NCBI GenBank assembly: GCA_035707965.1
Contig: DASSTJ010000138.1
Span: forward strand, 1 to 8,312
Reading direction: 5' to 3'
DNA: 8,312 nt
From: DASSTJ01 sp035707965
Lineage (GTDB): Bacteria; Actinomycetota; Actinomycetes; Actinomycetales; Angustibacteraceae
Shown here: positions 1 through 6,039 of the stretch, piece by piece
Position numbering within the stretch: the first letter of the stretch is position 1
Layout: every line of letters starts with the position of its first letter
Notes under the pieces: model-generated
Told to the model about the DNA's origin: nothing
Seen by the model: only the letters and a program-made list of their open reading frames with translations
The model's database searches: none
Translations under genes and position numbers: made by a program

Positions 1-50
1 TCGCGCGAACTGGGGCATCGCGCGCCGGTGCGGTGCCCCCGTTCGCGCGA
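1..50. terminator. Strong near-perfect hairpin upstream of proA, candidate terminator
   Basis: The first 50 bases fold almost completely on themselves. TCGCGCGAAC (1-10) pairs perfectly with GTTCGCGCGA (41-50). After one T/C mismatch (11/40), GGGGCA (12-17) pairs with TGCCCC (34-39). A T-G wobble, CGC (19-21) with GCG (30-32), a G-T wobble and a final C-G pair then close a GCCG loop (24-27). That makes 20 Watson-Crick pairs. There is no T-run after it, so it is not a classical intrinsic terminator, but actinobacteria often use long GC-rich hairpins without a U-tract. It lies before the likely start point of the proA transcript, so ending the upstream gene's transcript is the simplest role. 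The hairpin touches the window edge and may be longer. Confidence 0.55.
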
Positions 51-71
51 AACGCGTGGACGCGGGCGCAC

Positions 72-77
72 TACGAT
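72..77 (+). promoter_or_regulatory. Candidate -10 box (TACGAT) for leaderless proA
   Basis: TACGAT matches the actinobacterial -10 pattern TANNNT and the stronger TANNAT. Exactly 6 bases separate it from the ATG at 84, which would place transcription initiation at or next to the A of the start codon. This is the usual geometry of leaderless mRNAs in actinobacteria. The absence of a purine-rich Shine-Dalgarno before the ATG agrees with this. No convincing TTGACA-like -35 box is seen, which is common for such promoters. Confidence 0.5.
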
Positions 78-83
78 CGCCGC

Positions 84-1373
84 ATGACCAGCGTCGTGGA
101 GACCCGCGGTGACGTGCGTGCCGACGTGCTCGCCGCCTGTCGTCGAGCGCGCGTCGCGAGCCGGGCGGTCCGGCCGCTGACCCGAGGCGACAAGGACGCG
201 CTGCTGCTCGCCATGGCCGACGCGCTGGTGGCGACGACGCCGAGCATCGTCGCGGCGAACGAGCGGGACCTGCAGCGGGGCGAGCGGGACGGGCTGTCCC
301 CAGGACTGCTCGACCGGCTGCGGCTGGACGCGGCCCGGGTCGCAGCCTTGGGCGACGCGCTGCGCGAGCTGGCCGCCCTGCCGGACCCCGTCGGGGAGGT
401 CGTGCGCGGCCAGCGTCTGGCCAACGGGCTGGAGGTGCGCCAGACCCGAGTGCCGATGGGCGTCGTCGCCATGGTCTACGAGGCACGACCGAACGTCACG
501 GTGGACGCCGCGGGCCTCGCGCTGAAGAGCGGCAACGCGGTGGTGCTGCGCGGCGGGTCGGCCGCGCGTGAGACCAACCGGGCCCTCGTCGCCGTGCTGC
601 GCGAGACGCTGGAGCGTGCCGGACTGCCCGCCGACGCGGTCACCCTGCTGGACGGCGGACGGGAGGAGGTGCAGCACCTCATGACGGCGCGGGGTGACGT
701 GGACGTACTGATCCCTCGCGGGGGCGCCGACCTCATCCGCACGGTCGTCGAGGGCTCCACGGTGCCGGTCATCGAGACCGGCGTGGGTAACTGCCACGTC
801 TACGTCGATGCCCTGGCCGACCCGGACAAGGCGCTCGCCATCGCGGTCAACTCCAAGGTGCACCGTCCGAGCGTGTGCAACGCCGCCGAGACGCTGCTCG
901 TGCACCGGTCGAGGGTGGGGGACGTCCTGCCTCGTGCGCTGAAGGACCTGCACGACGCGGGCGTGCGGCTGCACGGGGACGCCACGACGGTTGCCACGGG
1001 CGCGGCCTCCGGCATCGACGTCACCGCGGCGACGGACGACGACTGGGGCCGTGAGTACCTGTCGCTCGACCTCGCGGTGCGCGTCGTCGACGACCTCGAG
1101 GAGGCGCTGGAGCACATCCGCCGCTGGTCGAGCGGCCACACCGAGGCGATCGTCACGGAGGACCAGAGTGCCGCCCGATCGTTCGTGGCGGGGGTCGACG
1201 CAGCGGCCGTGATGGTGAACGCGTCCACGAGGTTCACGGACGGCGGGCAGCTGGGTCTGGGGGCGGAGATCGGCATCTCCACCCAGAAGCTGCACGCACG
1301 TGGGCCGATGGGGCTGGCCGAGCTCACGACCACGACCTGGGTCGTCACCGGCGACGGGCACGTGCGCGCCTGA
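84..1373 (+). CDS. proA: Gamma-glutamyl phosphate reductase (glutamate-5-semialdehyde dehydrogenase)
   Basis: ProA reduces gamma-glutamyl phosphate with NADPH to glutamate-5-semialdehyde, the second step of proline synthesis from glutamate, in the cytoplasm. The 429-residue protein has the aldehyde-dehydrogenase-like fold of the family. It shows VYEARPNVTVDAAGLALKSG near residues 131-150, the catalytic cysteine in RPSVCNAAETLLVH (about C265), and the C-terminal ProA signature with ASTRFTDGGQLGLGAEIGIS around 380-399. The length fits the family (E. coli ProA is 417 residues). The ATG at 84 is preferred over an in-frame GTG at 33, because the earlier start lies inside the 1-50 hairpin, adds 17 residues unlike ProA, and precedes the -10-like box at 72. 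The kinase partner proB is probably just upstream, outside the window. The downstream gene is convergent, with 5 bp between the stop codons. Confidence 0.97.
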   Translation: MTSVVETRGDVRADVLAACRRARVASRAVRPLTRGDKDALLLAMADALVATTPSIVAANERDLQRGERDGLSPGLLDRLRLDAARVAALGDALRELAALPDPVGEVVRGQRLANGLEVRQTRVPMGVVAMVYEARPNVTVDAAGLALKSGNAVVLRGGSAARETNRALVAVLRETLERAGLPADAVTLLDGGREEVQHLMTARGDVDVLIPRGGADLIRTVVEGSTVPVIETGVGNCHVYVDALADPDKALAIAVNSKVHRPSVCNAAETLLVHRSRVGDVLPRALKDLHDAGVRLHGDATTVATGAASGIDVTAATDDDWGREYLSLDLAVRVVDDLEEALEHIRRWSSGHTEAIVTEDQSAARSFVAGVDAAAVMVNASTRFTDGGQLGLGAEIGISTQKLHARGPMGLAELTTTTWVVTGDGHVRA

Positions 1374-1378
1374 GCCGG

Positions 1379-2062
1379 TCAGGCGGCAAGCCGCGGCAGC
1401 CCCAGCCGGCCGTCGTGGAACTCGACGTGCTGGTCGACGAGGTCGAGCTGCGCGAGGTCGTGGGTGACCATGAGGGTCGCGACCCGGTGCTCGTGCGTGA
1501 CCGTGGCGAGCAGCTCGACGATCGCGCGTCCGCGTTCGGGGTCAAGGGCGGACGTCGGTTCGTCGACGAGCAGCATCTCCGGGTGGTTCACCAGGGCCCG
1601 CGCGATGCCGACGCGCTGCCGCTGGCCGCCGGAGAGCTGGTGCGGCCGGCGGTCGAGCTGGCGCTCGAGCCCGAGCGACGCCAGCAGGTCGCGCGCCCGC
1701 GCGGTCGTGCCGCGGCCGTCCGTGCCCGCGAGCCGCGCAACGGCGACCAGCTGCTCCGTCGCTGTCAGCGAGGCGATGAGGTTCGACTGCTGGAACACGA
1801 AACCCAGCCGCTCGCGTCTGATCCTGGTGCGCTGCTTGGGGTTCAGCGCCGTCACGTCCCCGGTGCCGATCGACACGGTGCCGCTGTCCGGTGCGATCAG
1901 CAGACCAGCGACCGCGAGCAGGCTCGACTTGCCGGAGCCGGACGGGCCCGTGACGGCTACCAGCTCTCCGGCGGGCACGTCCAGGCTCACGTCGTCCAGT
2001 GCGACGACCCGCTCGTCGCCGTCCGGGTAGGTGAGCGTCACGTGGTCGAGTCGAAGGCTCAT
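1379..2062 (-). CDS. ABC transporter ATP-binding protein (LolD/MacB-type)
   Basis: This 227-residue protein is the cytoplasmic ATPase of the exporter whose permease is encoded just upstream. All nucleotide-binding motifs are intact: Walker A GPSGSGKS (39-46), Q-loop in FVFQQ (88-92), signature LSGGQ (143-147), Walker B MLLVDE (163-168) with catalytic E168, D-loop SALD (171-174) and switch H201. Length and sequence style (GFVFQQSNLIASLT) are those of the LolD/MacB/FtsE group that pairs with FtsX-like permeases. Its ATG (2062-2060) overlaps the permease stop TGA (2061-2059) in ATGA, so translation is probably coupled. The reading frame stays open upstream for several hundred codons, but that part is antisense to or overlaps the permease in another frame and shows no family similarity, so the ATG at 2062 is the start. 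The substrate cannot be read from the sequence. Confidence 0.95.
   Translation of the reverse strand: MSLRLDHVTLTYPDGDERVVALDDVSLDVPAGELVAVTGPSGSGKSSLLAVAGLLIAPDSGTVSIGTGDVTALNPKQRTRIRRERLGFVFQQSNLIASLTATEQLVAVARLAGTDGRGTTARARDLLASLGLERQLDRRPHQLSGGQRQRVGIARALVNHPEMLLVDEPTSALDPERGRAIVELLATVTHEHRVATLMVTHDLAQLDLVDQHVEFHDGRLGLPRLAA
1383..1394. terminator. Small GC hairpin at the proA / ABC operon convergence
   Basis: GCGGC (1383-1387) and GCCGC (1390-1394) are perfect inverted repeats around AA; realistically this is a 4-bp stem with a CAAG loop. It overlaps the last codons of the ABC ATPase, just past the proA stop. It is the only inverted repeat seen within the 5-bp tail-to-tail junction and its flanks. 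Without a T-run and with so short a stem, a role as a shared bidirectional terminator is only a guess. Confidence 0.2.
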
Positions 2063-3135
2063 CGGGCGGCTCTCAAGGCGGTCAGCGGGTCGACGGAGGT
2101 GATGCGTCGGACGGCGGCAGCGGCACCGACCAGCCCGACGACGATGAGGGCGAGGAGCGGCAACGCGGTCGTTGCCGGCGAGACGACGAAGGGCACGACG
2201 CGCTGAGCGAGCAGCCCGACCCCAGCGGCCAGTACCGTCCCGAGTCCTCCGCCGACCACCAGCACGACCAGCGACTGCCCCAGCGCGTCGCGCACCAAGG
2301 CGTCGCTGGAGGCGCCGATCGCCTTCAGCACAGCCAGGTCGGGCTGCCGTTGCACCGTCCAGACGGTGAAGAAGGCACCGACCACCAGGGCGCTGATGGC
2401 CAGCAGCAGCAGGCGCATCAGGGTGAGCGAGCCGTTCTCGGCCGTGTAGGAGCCGACGGCGGTTCGGGCGTCGGAGAGCGTGCGGACCGTTGTGCCCGGC
2501 ACCGCGTCGGTGACGGGGCCGCCGCGCAGGGCGACGACGGTGGCAGCGGCGCCACCCGCCGCATCCAGCCGACGCCACTGGTCGAGCGTCGTCCAGACGA
2601 CTGGCGTGTGGTTGAACGAGGAGCTGGTACGCACGGCGGCCACGCGCAGGCTCTGCCCACCCAGCTGCACGGTGTCGCCCGTCGCCAGGTGCTGCTCGTC
2701 CGCGAGCTCGTCGCTCACCACGACGGCCCCCTCGGCGAGGGCCGGCGGAGCGAGGAAGCCGTCGGGCACGGCGCCGAAGACGGTGGCGGTGACCTCCCGG
2801 GCGGACGACGGGGAGCTCCCGCTGTCGCGGCCGACGCCGACCCTCCCGTTCGCGACACCGAGCGCGGCGGCATCGGCCCCAGCGGCGCTCGTGAAGGCGT
2901 GCACCTGCTCGGCGGAGAGCCGGCTGCCGGCGAACGACAGCTGCTGACCCTGCGCCGGTGCGGCGAACGCGAGCCGGTCGGCGGGCAGCGTGTCGAGGGC
3001 GGAGACGCTCTGCGCCGACAGCCCGGCGGTGAGGCCCGACAGCAGGACGACGAGCAGGCCGACGAGCGCGATGACCGCTCCCATCAAGGCGAAGCGACCA
3101 CGTGCGAAGCGTAGGTCGCGAATAGCGAGGTACAC
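2059..3135 (-). CDS. ABC transporter permease, FtsX/MacB-like
   Basis: This 358-residue membrane subunit probably forms a dimer with the downstream ATPase. It has one N-terminal transmembrane helix (about 17-37), a large extracytoplasmic domain (about 40-238), then three helices (about 241-261, 287-309, 322-343). The tail SVDPLTALRAAR is the DPLxALR-type ending typical of FtsX/MacB/DevC permeases. LAVLKAIGAS (267-276), after the second helix, is the coupling-helix motif of the same family. The GTG start at 3135 is supported by AAGGAG (minus strand, 3150-3145) nine bases upstream. Such transporters usually move lipoproteins, peptides or antibiotics, or transmit force across the membrane rather than import nutrients. 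No periplasmic adaptor (MacA/HlyD) gene is next to it. The divergent two-component system suggests regulated expression. Confidence 0.93.
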   Translation of the reverse strand: MYLAIRDLRFARGRFALMGAVIALVGLLVVLLSGLTAGLSAQSVSALDTLPADRLAFAAPAQGQQLSFAGSRLSAEQVHAFTSAAGADAAALGVANGRVGVGRDSGSSPSSAREVTATVFGAVPDGFLAPPALAEGAVVVSDELADEQHLATGDTVQLGGQSLRVAAVRTSSSFNHTPVVWTTLDQWRRLDAAGGAAATVVALRGGPVTDAVPGTTVRTLSDARTAVGSYTAENGSLTLMRLLLLAISALVVGAFFTVWTVQRQPDLAVLKAIGASSDALVRDALGQSLVVLVVGGGLGTVLAAGVGLLAQRVVPFVVSPATTALPLLALIVVGLVGAAAAVRRITSVDPLTALRAAR

Positions 3136-3176
3136 GAGCGAGGGCTCCTTCGGTCAGGTGCTTCCAGCCTCGGTCG

Positions 3177-3209
3177 CCGACCGGGTGCGCGGCATCGCGC
3201 ACCAGTCGG
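3177..3209. promoter_or_regulatory. Strong hairpin in the leader/promoter of the ABC operon
   Basis: GGTGCGCG (3184-3191) and CGCGCACC (3196-3203) are perfect 8-bp arms around a GCAT loop. Outside them, CCGAC (3177-3181) pairs with GTCGG (3205-3209) across a small 2/1-base internal loop. The structure ends about 40 bases upstream of the permease GTG, so it is either in the 5' leader of the exporter mRNA (an attenuator or stability element) or part of the promoter/operator. It is palindromic, so both DNA and RNA roles are possible. Confidence 0.45.
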
Positions 3210-3221
3210 TCTGCGCGGTGC

Positions 3222-3255
3222 GACCTTCGGTCGAGCCCGGCATCCATCGAAGGTC
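3222..3255. promoter_or_regulatory. Inverted repeat GACCTTCG...CGAAGGTC, possible operator
   Basis: GACCTTCG (3222-3229) and its exact complement CGAAGGTC (3248-3255) are 26 bp apart centre to centre; the arms extend two more bases if one G-T pair is allowed. The left arm continues as CCTTCGGTC (3224-3232). The same 9-mer occurs again at 3147-3155, at the ribosome-binding site of the permease. The position between two divergent units suits a binding site for a dimeric regulator, possibly the response regulator encoded at 4706-5323. That link is inference. Confidence 0.35.
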
Positions 3256-3309
3256 TGATCCGACGTCCGGACGGCCGTCGCCGGTACCTGCGCGCGGTCG
3301 TATGCCGGT

Positions 3310-3339
3310 TACCGTGGACGCAGACTGCTGCCGCGGCAG
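3310..3339 (+). promoter_or_regulatory. Candidate -10 box and palindrome upstream of the histidine kinase
   Basis: TACCGT (3310-3315) fits TANNNT and would start transcription near 3322, though no good -35 box is visible. Directly downstream is the perfect 12-bp palindrome CTGCCGCGGCAG (3328-3339), nested in GACTGC (3323-3328) / GCAGTC (3336-3341). This would lie at the 5' end of the kinase mRNA, a place where a bound regulator would block initiation or a hairpin would form in the leader. Confidence 0.25.
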
Positions 3340-3368
3340 TCGCTCCCGCCAGGTAGAAGGTCCTCCCC

Positions 3369-4709
3369 GTGCCGAGTCCCGACCTATCGACGCCGGGTCC
3401 CGTGCCAGCACCCACGGACTCACAGGCCAGCGGCCGCGGGCACGGGGCGGCGAGCGGCGCCGGCTCGTCGCCGGTGCTTCGAGGGCTGCAGCTCGGTCAG
3501 CACGCGCTGTTCGCCGCGCTCCTGGCGGTCGGAGCCGCCCGTGCGGCCGCGGACTCGGGTCACACGGTCCTCGCGATCGTCGGCGCGGTGCTCCTCGCGC
3601 TGTGGTACGCGGGCGGGGCGCTCGTGGCGCGACGTCGTCGTGACCGCGTGACCGGTGCCGTCTGGCTCGCCGTGCTGCTGCTGGGCTGGCTCGGGCTCGT
3701 CGCGGTCTCCGCGCAGTTCACCTGGGTCGCGTTCGCCTTGTTCTTCCTGTGCCTGCACCTGCTGCCGCTGCGCGCCGGACTCGGCGTGGTGGCCGGTCTC
3801 ACGGTCGTGGTCATCGCGTCGCAGCTGTCGACACCGGACGGCAACCGCGCCGCTCAGGTGCTCGGCCCGTGCTTCGGGCTCGTCGTCGCCGTCGGGATGT
3901 CGCTCGCCTATCGGCGACTCGTCGCCGAGAACCTCGAGCGTCGCCACCTGATCGCCGAGCTCCTCGCGGCGCAGGAGGACCTCGTCGTCACGCACGACGC
4001 GCTCGCGGCGGCACAACGTGAGTCGGGAGCGCTGGTCGAGCGCGCGCGGCTGGCGCGCGACATCCATGACACCCTCGCGCAGGGGTTCTCCTCGATCGTC
4101 CTGCTCGCGCGAGCAGGACTGGCGGAGGCGGACGCCGGCACGGGGGGCCGCGGACAGCCTGCCGACACCTCGGCCGTCGGCCACGATACGGCCCTCCTGC
4201 GGCGGATCGTGGCCACGGCGTCGGAGAACCTGGACGAGGCACGACGGGTCGTGCACGCCCTGGCGCCCGCAGCGTTGGAGCAGGCGCCGCTGCCGGCCGC
4301 GCTCGGGCGGCTGCTGTACCGCACGGCCGAGCAGGTGCCGGTGCGGACCGAGCTGCGGTGCGACGGCGAGCCGGTGGTCCTGCCCAAAGCGGTCGAGGTC
4401 GCCCTGCTCCGTCTCGCTCAGGGCGCCCTCGCGAACGTGCGGCAGCACGCTCGGGCGACGAGGGTGAGCGTCACGGTCACGTACGGGGACGCGGAGGTGC
4501 GGCTGGACGTGGTGGACGACGGCGTCGGCTTCGACCCCGTCCAGGTCCCGGAGCGCTCGGCTGACGGCGCCGGGTTCGGGCTGCGCGCGATGCGGGAGCG
4601 CCTCGCCGACGTGGGAGGGGACCTGGACGTGGAGTCGGCCCCGGGCCAGGGAACCGCGGTCGTGGCCACCGTGCCCGTGCCCCTGCCAGGTGCGGGGGAG
4701 GGGTCGTGA
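3369..4709 (+). CDS. Membrane sensor histidine kinase, NarL/DesK family (HisKA_3)
   Basis: This 446-residue kinase autophosphorylates and passes phosphate to the regulator encoded next to it. After an Ala/Pro/Gly-rich start of about 35 residues come about six hydrophobic helices (roughly 47-63, 66-86, 97-115, 117-132, 136-151, 163-180) with very short loops and no extracellular sensor domain. A helical linker (182-222) leads to the dimerisation motif RARLARDIHDTLAQGFSS with phosphoacceptor H233. The HATPase domain follows: N box QGALANVRQHA (351-361), G1 VVDDGVGFDP (381-390) and G2 GAGFGLRAMRERL (400-412). The N box has Gly where many relatives have Glu (QEAL). The GTG start is supported by AGAAGG (3355-3360), eight bases upstream. 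The stop overlaps the next start in GTGA. The integral-membrane sensor resembles kinases that sense envelope or membrane state, and the divergent exporter is the likely target. The signal is unknown. Confidence 0.93.
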   Translation: MPSPDLSTPGPVPAPTDSQASGRGHGAASGAGSSPVLRGLQLGQHALFAALLAVGAARAAADSGHTVLAIVGAVLLALWYAGGALVARRRRDRVTGAVWLAVLLLGWLGLVAVSAQFTWVAFALFFLCLHLLPLRAGLGVVAGLTVVVIASQLSTPDGNRAAQVLGPCFGLVVAVGMSLAYRRLVAENLERRHLIAELLAAQEDLVVTHDALAAAQRESGALVERARLARDIHDTLAQGFSSIVLLARAGLAEADAGTGGRGQPADTSAVGHDTALLRRIVATASENLDEARRVVHALAPAALEQAPLPAALGRLLYRTAEQVPVRTELRCDGEPVVLPKAVEVALLRLAQGALANVRQHARATRVSVTVTYGDAEVRLDVVDDGVGFDPVQVPERSADGAGFGLRAMRERLADVGGDLDVESAPGQGTAVVATVPVPLPGAGEGS

Positions 4710-5323
4710 CTCGGGTGGTGCTCGTCGACGACCACCCGGTCGTGAGAGGGGGTCTGCGAGCGCTGCTCACCGCGTCCGGCGTCGAGGTGGTGGGCGAGGC
4801 GGCGTCGGTCGACGACGCGGTCGCGCGCGTGCGGGAGAGCGGGCCGGACGTCGTCCTCATGGACCTGCAGCTCGCCGACGGCGGTGACGGGGTGACGGCC
4901 ACCACGAGGATCGTCGCGCTGCCGACGCCACCGCGCGTGCTGATCCTGACGACGTACGACACCGACGCTGACATCCTGCGCGCCGTCGAGGCCGGGGCGT
5001 CCGGGTACCTGCTCAAGGACGCCGAGCCGCAGGTGCTGCTCGACGCGGTGGCCGCCGCAGCGCGCGGTGAGACGGTGCTGGCGCCGCAGGTGGCGACGCG
5101 GCTCCTCGCGCGCGTACGCGCACCGGCGTCGGACCTGTCAGCCCGCGAGCTGGAGGTCGTCGCCCTGGTGGCGGAGGGGCTCTCGAACCGCGACATCGCC
5201 CGACGGCTGTTCGTCAGCGAGGCGACCGTCAAGTCGCACCTGGTGCACGTGTTCACGAAGCTCGGCGTCACGAGCCGCACCGGCGCGGTTGCGGCGGCGC
5301 GGGACCGCGGTCTGCTGCGCTGA
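4706..5323 (+). CDS. LuxR/NarL-type response regulator
   Basis: A cytoplasmic DNA-binding regulator of 205 residues with an intact receiver and a C-terminal helix-turn-helix. The receiver (about 3-118) shows the acidic pair D8-D9, phosphoacceptor D53 in VVLMDLQL, switch T82 in ILTTYD and conserved K104 in YLLKDA. The output domain (about 143-203) carries the LuxR signature LSARELEVVALVAEGLSNRDI and then VSEATVKSHLVHVFTKLGV, the recognition region. The GTG start overlaps the kinase stop in GTGA, and a GGAGG-containing purine run (4694-4703) inside the kinase end serves as its ribosome-binding site, so the pair is almost certainly co-translated and cognate. Likely targets are its own promoter and that of the divergent exporter, both in 3136-3368. 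Confidence 0.95.
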   Translation: MTRVVLVDDHPVVRGGLRALLTASGVEVVGEAASVDDAVARVRESGPDVVLMDLQLADGGDGVTATTRIVALPTPPRVLILTTYDTDADILRAVEAGASGYLLKDAEPQVLLDAVAAAARGETVLAPQVATRLLARVRAPASDLSARELEVVALVAEGLSNRDIARRLFVSEATVKSHLVHVFTKLGVTSRTGAVAAARDRGLLR

Positions 5324-5346
5324 CCCGGCTGGCAGGATGGTCCTTC

Positions 5347-6039
5347 GTGGAAGCCACCGAGGTGCGCAAGCTCGCCGAGCTCGAGGGCACGCACTGGTGG
5401 TATCGCGAACGCCGGCACCTGCTCGCCCGCGAGGTGCGGGACCTCGTCCCCGGCGTCGCCCTCGACATCGGGGCGGCCGGCGGCGGCAACACCAGGGTGC
5501 TGCAAGGTCTGGGGTGGCGCCCGGTCGCGCTGGAGTACGGCGCCGAGGGCGCCGGCGTCGCCCGTGACCGAGGCCTCGCCACGCTCCGCGCGGACGCCAC
5601 GGCCCTACCGGTCGCCGACGCGAGCCTCGACCTCGTGGTGGCCTTCGACGTCCTCGAGCACATCGAGGACGACGCCGCTGCCGTGGCCCAGGTGTTCCGG
5701 GCCCTGCGCCCCGGTGGGCGGTACCTGGTCGCCGTGCCGTGCGACCCGAGGCTCTGGTCGGCGCACGACGAGGCCGTGGGTCACGTGCGGCGCTACACGA
5801 GGGAGACGTTGGGAGGGGTGCTGTGCGGCGGCGGCTTCGAGGTCGGTCCGATGCGCAGCTGGAACGTGCTGCTGCGGCCCGTCGTCGCCCTGCGCCGCCG
5901 CACCAGCACCGGCAGCGACCTCGAGGAGATGTCGCCGCTCGTGAACGCGGCCCTGCGCGGCATCATCACCGCGGAGCGCTACCTGCCGGTGCGCTCGCTG
6001 CCCGGCGTGTCGCTGCTCGTCAGCTGTCGCCGCCCTTGA
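5347..6039 (+). CDS. Class I SAM-dependent methyltransferase, glycan-associated type
   Basis: A 230-residue Rossmann-fold methyltransferase. Visible are an N-terminal HWWYRERR (16-23), SAM motif I LDIGAAGGG (39-47), acidic residue E63 after strand 2, an adenine-contacting DATALPVADASLDLV (83-97), motif FDVLEHIED (100-108) and LRPGGRYLVAVP (120-131). The HDEAVGHVRRYT segment (140-151) is characteristic of methyltransferases found beside family 2 glycosyltransferases, and such a gene lies convergent here. The acceptor is unknown; a lipid-linked or surface sugar is inferred. The GTG start is 23 bp past the regulator stop. AGGA (5334-5337) could be its ribosome-binding site, while CAGGAT (5333-5338) could instead be the -10 of a near-leaderless promoter. 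Co-transcription with the two-component genes is therefore possible but not certain. The last 61 bp overlap the 3' end of the opposite glycosyltransferase gene. Confidence 0.9.
   Translation: MEATEVRKLAELEGTHWWYRERRHLLAREVRDLVPGVALDIGAAGGGNTRVLQGLGWRPVALEYGAEGAGVARDRGLATLRADATALPVADASLDLVVAFDVLEHIEDDAAAVAQVFRALRPGGRYLVAVPCDPRLWSAHDEAVGHVRRYTRETLGGVLCGGGFEVGPMRSWNVLLRPVVALRRRTSTGSDLEEMSPLVNAALRGIITAERYLPVRSLPGVSLLVSCRRP

Noticed and set aside
33..83. proA start at GTG 33
   Set aside because: It lies inside the 1-50 hairpin and upstream of the -10 candidate, and adds residues not seen in ProA proteins.
1415..2206. Plus-strand open frame of 263 codons opposite the ABC ATPase
   Set aside because: It is antisense to an unambiguous ATPase with all motifs and has no recognisable domain. 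Long antisense frames are expected at this GC content.
2063..3415. Long minus-strand extension giving a 678-residue frame upstream of the ABC ATPase
   Set aside because: It overlaps the permease in another frame, has an Arg-rich composition typical of GC-rich shadow frames and shows no domain. The ATPase starts at ATG 2062.
3420..4448. Minus-strand open frame of 342 codons opposite the histidine kinase
   Set aside because: It is antisense to a well-supported kinase. Its Arg/Gln/Glu-rich low-complexity product has no motif.
4477..5505. Minus-strand open frame of 342 codons opposite the regulator and methyltransferase
   Set aside because: It crosses several well-supported genes and has a Ser/Arg/Thr-rich shadow composition.
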